NCBI GenBank assembly: GCA_025558075.1
Contig: JAHLKF010000021.1
Span: 248,001-312,000 of the forward strand
Reading direction: 5' to 3'
DNA length: 64,000 nucleotides
From: Gaertneriomyces semiglobifer
Lineage: Eukaryota > Chytridiomycota > Chytridiomycetes > Spizellomycetales > Spizellomycetaceae
In this document: in pieces, positions 57,083 through 64,000 of the stretch
Layout of the letters: each line of letters opens with the position of its first letter
Numbering within the stretch: position 1 is the stretch's first letter
Position numbers and translations under genes: made by a program
Notes under the pieces: generated by a model
Database searches by the model: none
The model's input: the letters and a program-made list of their open reading frames with translations, nothing else
Told to the model about the DNA's origin: nothing

Positions 57083-57161
57083 CTGATCAGTCCCACTGAG
57101 TGGATAACCGCCAGCACGGACGAGTGCCCTCGGAAGGTCCAATCGCCTGAAGGGTGATGCA
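57083..57161. repeat. 79-bp direct repeat, copy 1
   Basis: CTGATCAGTCCCACTGAGTG through GAAGGGTGATGCA. A second copy at 57259-57337 has only a few changes. Confidence 0.85.
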
Positions 57162-57258
57162 GTGAAGCATTACGATCCCTCCAGTTTCTCACATATTTCG
57201 GGGTTAACTATATGAGAATACTGCAAACGGGCTTCATGACACACTGGTATGAGCAGTG

Positions 57259-57337
57259 CTGATCAGTCCCACTGAGTGGCTAACCGCCAGCACGGACGCG
57301 TGCCCTCGGAAGGTCCAATCGCCTGAAGGGGGATGCA
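57259..57337. repeat. 79-bp direct repeat, copy 2
   Basis: The same 79 bp as 57083-57161, 176 bp downstream. Its right end lies just before the stop of the minus-strand gene at 57357. Confidence 0.85.
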
Positions 57338-57356
57338 AAACATCGGTATCCTCCGT

Positions 57357-57620
57357 CTACCCCTGAGCTATAACCCATACCTGTTTCGCTGGATCGTTCC
57401 CACGTACCTGAAGGAGACGCTGAATTCTCGTGTGAAACTTGCAGATTTCTGCGTGAGTGTCGGCATCTTCCGCCGAGGCGGGAACATGGTCGTCCAGCTG
57501 CCGAAGAAAATTCTGATAGTCGCTGACCTTAGCGAAGGGATGTGACTGTAGAAAACCACCAGGGCCATTGATGGTGGGCAGCGTCAACTTCTTCTTCGGC
57601 CTACTACTGATGCTTTCCAT
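57357..57620 (-). CDS. Hypothetical 87-residue protein
   Basis: Starts MESISSRPKKKLTLPTINGP (57620; a longer form from 57653 is possible), continues FAKVSDYQNFLRQLDDHVPA and ends IQRLLQVRGNDPAKQVWVIA. A basic cluster near the start could be nuclear-targeting; the rest is helical. Natural composition, no family recognised. Same strand as the gene at 56573-56860. Confidence 0.5.
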   Translation of the reverse strand: MESISSRPKKKLTLPTINGPGGFLQSHPFAKVSDYQNFLRQLDDHVPASAEDADTHAEICKFHTRIQRLLQVRGNDPAKQVWVIAQG

Positions 57621-57994
57621 GTGGTTGGATGAGAGGTGAGGGGAGAGCACCACACGGGAGTGACCTCTGAACGGATGCGTCCGACTATATCAAAATCAAC
57701 ACCGACCTGTGCTGCAGAGGGTGACAGACCGGGCGAGCAGAAGGCTTCCTCTGCCTACTTATTCCTATGGGCAATTTTCGGAAAAAATCGGATTTTGAAT
57801 TTATGTAGAGCGATGTAGAGAGCTGGAGAGAGACCATAAAAACGACAACTTTGTAAACGTTGTGTTAAAAAACTAGATATGTTCTTTTCTTTAAAAAACC
57901 ACGCTTTGTTGCCTGTTGACTGGCTTATGTAGAGAGAGGAAATGATGGATTCCGTTGATAAGGAGGATGCGACTGTAGTAGCTCGCGCACTTAG

Positions 57995-58271
57995 TGTTGC
58001 AGAGGATCCTGCTGAGGCTCTGGTCCTTCTAATAAGCTTATGTGTATTCAAGTCTAAGGTTCTAAGAGTACAGTTGAATGCCCGGCATAAGAGAACCACC
58101 CGACGGAAAAGATCACGTGTCAGGTGTTAGGGCACCCAGTCACATGGGTCACGTGCTCATGGGCACATGACGCACGGGTGTGTGCTGATATGGATAAGAA
58201 CCCATGTCATAGCACGCGCCCTGGTTAGGGTATCCCTATGACGTGTATGTCACCGGGACCCCCTTACAACA
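57995..58271 (-). repeat. Copia 3 3' LTR
   Basis: 277 bp, nearly identical to the copia 2 LTR. Confidence 0.95.
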
Positions 58272-58331
58272 CTCCCCCCTCGGTGCATGCACGACATTTC
58301 CTGCAAACTGCCCGACACCTTCAGCAACTGT

Positions 58332-59593
58332 TCAGTGCTTATTGTCAGTGGTCGACACCTTCAGCAGCTTGTCAGCAGTGTCAGGCATTGTCAGCAACCT
58401 GTCAGCAGTGTCGGACACCTTCAGCACCTTGTCAGACAGTGTCATCAGCTTGTCAGCAGGGTCGGACACTGTCAACAACTTGTCAGAAGCGTCGAACGTG
58501 CGGAAACCCATGCGGGGAAGCATGCTGTTCAGAGCAGGTGCTGCTAGGGCCTTGGTAAGTCCGTCAGCAAGCTGATCATTGGTGGATACATAGCGGAGAG
58601 CGATTTCCTGGGTCTGATGGACCTTTTCGTGGATGAAGTGATGACGGAGATCGATGTGCTTAGTACGGTTGTGATTGACTGGGTTGTTGACAAGTTTGAT
58701 GGCTGCCTGGTTGTCCTCGTACACTGTCAGAGCACCATATGTGCCGGGTTCAGTGCCGGGGAGGATGGACCGTGTGGTGTCAGTGCGTGGAAAGTGCTCG
58801 AGGAGCGCAATCATCAGTCGACGGAGCCATACCGCTTCCTTAGCGGCCTCAGCTAACGCAATGTACTCTGCTTCTGCTGTAGATTGTGCCGTTCAGTTCT
58901 GGAGCTTAGATGCCCACGAAATAGCGCCTCCGCTTAGCAAGAAGAGGTACGCCGACGTCGAGCGTCGATTTTCAGCATTCGCCGCGAAATCAGCGTCAGA
59001 ATAGCCATGTAGAGAGGATACTCCCCCGTCTTGATGGCCATACGAGAGTTTAAGTTTGCGAGTACCTTATACATAGCGAAGGACACGGCGGGCAGCACTC
59101 AAGTGCTGTTCCGTTGGTTTCGATAAGAAGCGGGACAGTTTGGAGATTGCGAAGGCAAGATCGGGCCGCGTAGCGATGGTAAGATACATCAAGCTTCCAA
59201 TTATTGACTGATAAAGCTTTTGATCGGCCAGGACGTCGGTTTCGGATGCAGCGACAAGCGATAAACTTGGCGACAGTGGAACAGTGACAGGTGCAGCGTC
59301 GACAAGGCCATAGCGAAGGAGCATGTCATCAATGTATTTGCCTTGATTCAGCGTCAATGTGTTAGCGGTACGGGTGACCTCGATGCCCAGAATGTACGAA
59401 ATCTCCCCCATGTCCTCCATCGCGAATCGCCGGGCAAGACCATCCTTAAGGGACGCTATGCGGGCCGTCGTGGAGCAGATGGTGAGGTCATCAACGTACA
59501 GGGCGATGATGTCAGGTGTGCCGCCGGCAGCTGGACGAATGTACAGCGCGGTGTCGAGAACTGTGGGTTGAAAACCATCGGACTTCAGATAAG
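58332..59593 (-). pseudogene. Copia 3 pol 3' part (RT fragment, RNase H, repeat tail)
   Basis: Two nonsense changes relative to copia 2: Glu to TAA after RRVLRYV (about 59067-59069) and Cys to TGA in the Q-N-C-T-A-Q-S-T motif (about 58893). RNase H residues EDNQAAIKL and the SDTADKL tail remain. The RT part is truncated by the gypsy LTR. Confidence 0.9.
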
Positions 59594-60051
59594 TGTAGCG
59601 GGTTTAGACTTCCGCTAGTAATAAGTAGAAGTATGTAGACGCGCTAGTACCAGGGTTAGAGCTATCTTAGTCAGCCAAGTCATGTGATATAATTTCTGTT
59701 GTCGCTTAAGTCAGCGGGGCCTATAAGAGGACCGCGCGGACTTATGCGACGAAGATCAGGCAGACATAGATCTAGGAAGAATACAAGAGGTTCTACTCAG
59801 ATCTATAGGTCCCGTCGCATCTGAACGAGTGAGACATCCGGCAGTTCTAGGACCAGTGACTGATCATCCTGCCCCCTTAGAATCAGCAGTCTTATAAGTT
59901 CTCCGACGCCTCTCATCCCTAGCCCTGCAGGCATCAACACATCTATTATACCGCCGGCGGACACTTAAACGTCCGGCTTTTAACAAAGGAGATCATTAGG
60001 AGCGGAGTAATCCTCTTGGAAACCCTACCGTCCGATCATAATCCTTCTACA
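59594..60051 (+). repeat. Family A copy 2, 5' LTR
   Basis: 458 bp. Its last base is the A of the gag ATG; TGGTGGAGAATCGAG follows. Confidence 0.95.
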
Positions 60052-61901
60052 TGGTGGAGAATCGAGTTTGCACTGCACGTCAGGAACTCCTACAACTAAT
60101 ATACAACGGCGCCTCTGCACCAATGCAGAACCCTATAAACCCTCGGACCGATTCCGAGCACGGCAACAATAGCCGACTTGTACAAGAAGTGGGAAGCTTA
60201 GGAGTCGGTGATTCCGGCGTACGGTATCCCTCTCCCATAGCTGTTGAAAGAGACCCTCTCGATCACCTGCATGCCGCGCATACACCGGCCGATCGATTCG
60301 GACCCGCGGCGCTGTATTCGAATTCCAGGCCTAGAAGCAATTCGTTACCTTCCAACGCCCGCATTCCCGGAGCATGGCGTCCTAATTGGAACAGGATGGG
60401 ACCGGTCGATTCGGTCCGCAATCCCTTCAACGTCCGCACGAGCCATCAATTCTATAGCGAAACAGATGAAAGCTCAAGGGATTCTTCTCTCGACCGCACA
60501 GGTCAGAGAGGTCGAGGTGCTCTCGACCCCCTCGGACAACGAGGCCCTCCTCGTGGCTTGCATCATCCGCAAGCATCAGTGCACTTTCAAGGTTTTCATG
60601 AACCGACTCGGGCCGAGCCTGAGGTCGTGCAACCAACTTATACGGCGCAGTCCTCGGCCAACGTACCGACCACCCACGAAGGCAGAGTTCTCGAGGCTCT
60701 ACTAGCTCAGCTACAGGAGCAAGGGGAGGTCATCGCCAACATTAAGCGAGAAATAGCAGAGCTCCGACAACAGAGACACCAGTCCAGAGAGCCCTCCGTA
60801 CCACAGAGTTACAGGAGCACCTATACGCCCAGCAACCCTGCATATCCACCGTCCACGGTTCCCGTGGAGCAGTATGGAACCTCCGCGGTCCCACGCCGGT
60901 ACAAGGCAATTACCGAAGCGGACACCGGGCCGTTTAAAGGAGACGACAGTCCTTACATAGATGACTGGCTCGAGGAAGTGCTGGGCGCACAAGGTCGCTT
61001 CCTAGCAACAGACCAGGAGATGGTCATGCTTATTCCCGCTATCTTCCCACCGAAGAGCCCAGCCAGAGTGTGGTTCCAACAACTACCAATGCAAGCAAAA
61101 GCCGAATGGACTTGGCACCAATGGCAAGCCGAGTTACAAGCGGAATTTGGGGACGAGACGCGTAGGAATCGCGCTAAGACAACTTACGAGCGCTGCACCC
61201 CGGATCCACAGGCGCACAGCTCTTTCTTAGCGTATATCGACCAGAAGTTGCTGCTCAGGGCTCAAGCATTCGGCAACGAAGCCGATTTACGAGCCCCGAA
61301 GGATCGACTCTTTCAGGACATGCTAGACTACCTCCCAGGGCGAGTTCAATTAGCCGCCCAAAGTGCCGGGGTATGTGCTATACCGCAACTTAAATCCTTC
61401 CTCAAAAGGTATTTCTCCTCGCCAGAGGCCAAAAACGAGGACCCCTGTTACAAGTCCCGACGGACCAAAGAAGGGTCCAAGAGCCGAGACAAGCACAAGT
61501 CAAACAAGGACAAGGGCAAAGCCCAACCCCAGGCGGATGACTCCGCCAACTACCCTCAGGGTAGAGGACCGGCAAACCAGGATTGGAAAGGTCTGCCGAA
61601 CCCGTGGAGGAAACCGCCGAACAACTGCCGAGAATGTGGCCACAGGCACTGGTTCAACTACTGCTTCAAGAACGCGAAGCGGGTCGATCCCGCTGACGGC
61701 GTCGGTGGCCCATACGGTAGACCGAAACCCAAGGACAAAGAGAAATCGTCCAGCCGCAAGGAAAAGACCTATTTAGTGGACGACGATGACTCGTCGAGCG
61801 AGCACACATATTTGGTGCTGGCGAACGCTCCCAAGGTATTCTCCCTGGCAGATGGCGAAGGTTTCTGCCCGACGGGGTATTTTCAGAGCATGTCCCACTA
61901 G
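60051..61901 (+). CDS. Family A gag, copy 2 (intact)
   Basis: 616 residues from MVENRVCTARQELLQ to a TAG at 61899-61901. An N-terminal Ser/Arg/Pro-rich part is followed by a coiled coil (LEALLAQLQEQGEVIANIKR), a capsid region (PYIDDWLEEVLGAQGRFLAT through DYLPGRVQLA), a basic linker, the zinc knuckle CRECGHRHWFNYC (CX2CX3HX4C) and an acidic end. It forms virus-like particles and binds element RNA by analogy with Ty3 Gag. Pol overlaps in the -1 frame by 112 bases. Confidence 0.93.
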   Translation: MVENRVCTARQELLQLIYNGASAPMQNPINPRTDSEHGNNSRLVQEVGSLGVGDSGVRYPSPIAVERDPLDHLHAAHTPADRFGPAALYSNSRPRSNSLPSNARIPGAWRPNWNRMGPVDSVRNPFNVRTSHQFYSETDESSRDSSLDRTGQRGRGALDPLGQRGPPRGLHHPQASVHFQGFHEPTRAEPEVVQPTYTAQSSANVPTTHEGRVLEALLAQLQEQGEVIANIKREIAELRQQRHQSREPSVPQSYRSTYTPSNPAYPPSTVPVEQYGTSAVPRRYKAITEADTGPFKGDDSPYIDDWLEEVLGAQGRFLATDQEMVMLIPAIFPPKSPARVWFQQLPMQAKAEWTWHQWQAELQAEFGDETRRNRAKTTYERCTPDPQAHSSFLAYIDQKLLLRAQAFGNEADLRAPKDRLFQDMLDYLPGRVQLAAQSAGVCAIPQLKSFLKRYFSSPEAKNEDPCYKSRRTKEGSKSRDKHKSNKDKGKAQPQADDSANYPQGRGPANQDWKGLPNPWRKPPNNCRECGHRHWFNYCFKNAKRVDPADGVGGPYGRPKPKDKEKSSSRKEKTYLVDDDDSSSEHTYLVLANAPKVFSLADGEGFCPTGYFQSMSH

Positions 61902-64000
61902 AGGGGTTTAGCGGGACACAGCGAACAGCTTCAACCCCGCAAACTACGTGGCTGGACAACCACGTACTCCTAGCCGAGCTAAGAGAACTTGAACAAAAAG
62001 AGAGCGACTCTGCACCGACAGTTGAAGAGCTCCGCAAGGTCGCCACCGTCTGGGGCACCCCGGGCATCGACTTGTTCGGACCAAATCTGGAGGAATCACA
62101 CCTTCACCAAATATTGACTGAACCCATCGCATGGAGTTCCGGTCCAATATATTACGCGTGTGTCCCGCAGGCATACGCTGCGCCCGTTCTTGAACGAGTC
62201 AAGAAGGACGCTACTCGGTCCTTGATCCTCATCTCACACGTGCCTGAGAGGGATCGAGAGGCTTTCCTGCAGTGGAGCCAGGACCACCCGCTGATCGTCC
62301 GCGACGATCAGCACGGGCCCGGACTGGTTGCATTTCTGCTAACTGGCCACCCAGCAGTGGCCGATTACTATGTCAGACGTCAATTCCCACGTTACGTCAA
62401 GCTGGAAGAACACCCACGAGTGCTCGCCATGCAAGACCGTCCTCAGGTCAGACACCTGTTGGCTCAGGACTCGGAGCCCTTGTCACGCCCAAGAATCCCA
62501 GTCCGTCCCTTCCTTGACAGGGACGAAGCCTGTGCAGCAACTTGGAGAGAGGTGCTTAAAAAGGGGTCGAGCCCGGCAACCTCCTCAATGCAGCACAGCA
62601 CTGCGTTTACCATCACCTCGACGGTGGGGAAGCGTGTAACACTTAGCGAGGTTCCGGTTAACCCAGCTAGTCGCGTCAAGAAACAGCCGTGCTGGACGCT
62701 CACAATTATCAACAGTTTGTGGTTCCCAACCGTGTTGGACACTGGAGCAAGCGTATCGCTCATCTCAGCCAACCTTAAAGGGCCCGCTTACTCAGACAAG
62801 GACTTGCAGGCGGCCCCGGCCATGGATTTTTCCGGCATTGGAGGCCAGCTTAACTCGTCCTCAGTGGTATCGCTTCAGATGTCACTTAGAGGCGAATCAA
62901 GCGAGTACCTTACCTTTCGTGGCTACTTTCGGGTGATTGACTACCCCAAGCCACTTATCATCTTGGCGAACGATATCCTAGGACCTCTGCGAGTACAGAC
63001 CCTAGTCCAGGACCCGCCACTCAAAACGTTTGCGGTCACCATGACCAACCCCGATATCATCGTTCCTTGCTCGGTCACGGCCGAACTGCCAACGACTCAC
63101 ATGTCCGGCGTTCGAGTACAAACAGCGTGGGGAATGTTCACAAAGGACCCTTCATTCAAGCAGAAGAAGAAAGCCGCATCGGTATCCGAGGTCTTCAAGG
63201 TCGAAGCAGTCGAGGCATCCTCGGACACCTTGACTCAGTTGATTGACCCAGAGGAGACGCTTACTCGAGATGAAGCCTTAGAGCTTAAGGCCAAGTGGGA
63301 CATCCCGGATGACTTAGCAGTAGCACCCGATGACTTCGAGCAACAACTACGCTCAGAGAAGTTCAAGGTGGAGTTGAGCCGAGAGCGGATCGTCATCTGG
63401 TTCCTCATCCAGCTTCTGCGCAAGTTTCATAAAGCGTTCTCTTACGAAGGCAATTTGATTGGGCATCACGACGAAATTCCTTTCGCGCCCAAGTTTATCG
63501 GACCACCTCCGCCACGCACGAAACCACGACACTTCTCACCGAAGGACAAGGAAGTGTTGGACAAGGAAACGCAAACCATGGTTGGTATCAACCGCTGGGA
63601 GCGCACCGACGACGCCATAGCTGTCAGCGACCCCGTTATAGTTCATTATGTGGACAAACCCCCGCGCATTGCATTTGACTTCCGCGAGGTCAACAAGCGC
63701 ATGGAATGGGATCCATACCCGTTCCCAAACATGGGGAACATTCTACAGTGGCTCGTAGCCATTCCATTCCGTTTTATTTCAGGTGGAGATGCCAATAAAG
63801 GCTTCTACCAAATTTTCATCGCCGATCCGCACGTGCGCAATTGGCTTTCGCTTCGTCTCCCAGACGGTATCTACCGCTTGCGCTACATGCCGTTTGGCCC
63901 ACAGAATGCCCCCGCGCATTTCTGTCGGGTGATGGACCACGTACTGCGCGGCATCAAGTGGCAAGATGTTAATAACTTTGTCGACGATGTCCACGCCCAC
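61790..64000 (+). CDS. Family A pol, copy 2 (partial, open to window end)
   Basis: Open from 61790 in the -1 frame relative to gag, by alignment with copy 1. Protease VLDTGASVSLIS keeps its catalytic Asp (about 62735-62770). RT includes FDFREVNKRMEWDPYPFPNM, KGFYQIF and MPFGPQ, and the window ends in the FVDDVH active-site block. No stop was seen. RNase H, integrase, chromodomain and accessory region lie beyond the edge. Confidence 0.88.

Larger units (their letters stand above)
57995..59593 (-). mobile_element. Ty1/copia element 3, cut by gypsy family A copy 2
   Basis: The 3' LTR (57995-58271) and the following 1.3 kb are almost identical to copia 2. The element is cut in its RT region at 59593 by the gypsy LTR. 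Its left flank CTTAG (57990-57994) should recur at the far end, outside the window. Confidence 0.95.
59594..64000 (+). mobile_element. Ty3/gypsy family A copy 2 (runs off the right edge)
   Basis: 5' LTR 59594-60051 (458 bp), then intact gag and open pol up to the window end in the RT domain. It inserted into copia 3. It lacks the gag-start, protease and RT lesions of copy 1 and is the better master sequence. Confidence 0.95.

Overview
This is nuclear DNA of a eukaryote. It has short GT-AG introns (54-68 nt in the clearest cases, one with a perfect TACTAAC branch site), TATA-box promoters, LTR retrotransposons of both superfamilies, a hAT DNA transposon and decayed pieces of DNA-virus genes. 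No rRNA, tRNA, CRISPR or bacterial operon structure was seen. A PD-(D/E)XK-like host protein of a style I associate with early-diverging fungi, plus the intron features, hint at a zoosporic or early-diverging fungus or a related unicellular opisthokont. That assignment is inference.

Layout. 1-7.5 kb: an endogenous viral segment with the end of one gene, a small membrane protein, a huge fibre-like gene (adenovirus-shaft-like repeats, coiled coil, three discoidin-like repeats, C1q/TNF-like end) broken by one stop and one frameshift, and a small minus-strand gene. Two conserved hairpins follow, then a 68-bp perfect palindrome at 7.9 kb. 8.0-10.4 kb: a gene for an acidic-tailed protein, split by a tandem LTR-int-LTR-int-LTR array of an internally deleted Ty1/copia element with a perfect ATGGA target duplication. 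10.9-19.5 kb: a Ty1/copia element (minus strand, TSD ATCTT) whose 3' LTR holds a complete hAT element (10993-14234, TSD ATAAGAGA). The hAT carries a transposase and an intron-containing, CenH3-like histone H3 gene. 19.5-22.8 kb: intron-bearing host-like genes, partly decayed.

23.3-34.7 kb: a solo Ty3/gypsy LTR, a viral packaging-ATPase remnant fused to a HAD-phosphatase fragment, a truncated second-family LTR, a complete but mutated chromodomain Ty3/gypsy element (family A, copy 1, 25352-34403), and a second packaging-ATPase remnant. 34.7-40.1 kb: a second copia element (TSD ATCCC). 41.2-50.9 kb: a Ty3/gypsy element of family B (minus strand, identical-length LTRs, TSD ACCC). 51-58 kb: sparse host genes, including a clean three-exon gene, a tandem repeat and small open frames. 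58.0-59.6 kb: a third copia copy, interrupted by a second family A gypsy element that runs off the right edge.

Most unusual items: (1) the histone H3 gene inside the hAT transposon; (2) a chromodomain-like module between integrase and reverse transcriptase in the copia elements; (3) gag start codons in both gypsy families formed from the last base of the LTR and the first two bases of the primer-binding site; (4) a long extra coding region after the chromodomain in both gypsy families; (5) a leader array of stem-loops with varying stems and constant loops in copia, with a half-tRNA-type primer-binding site; (6) the chimeric viral fibre; (7) the virus-derived hairpins and palindrome.
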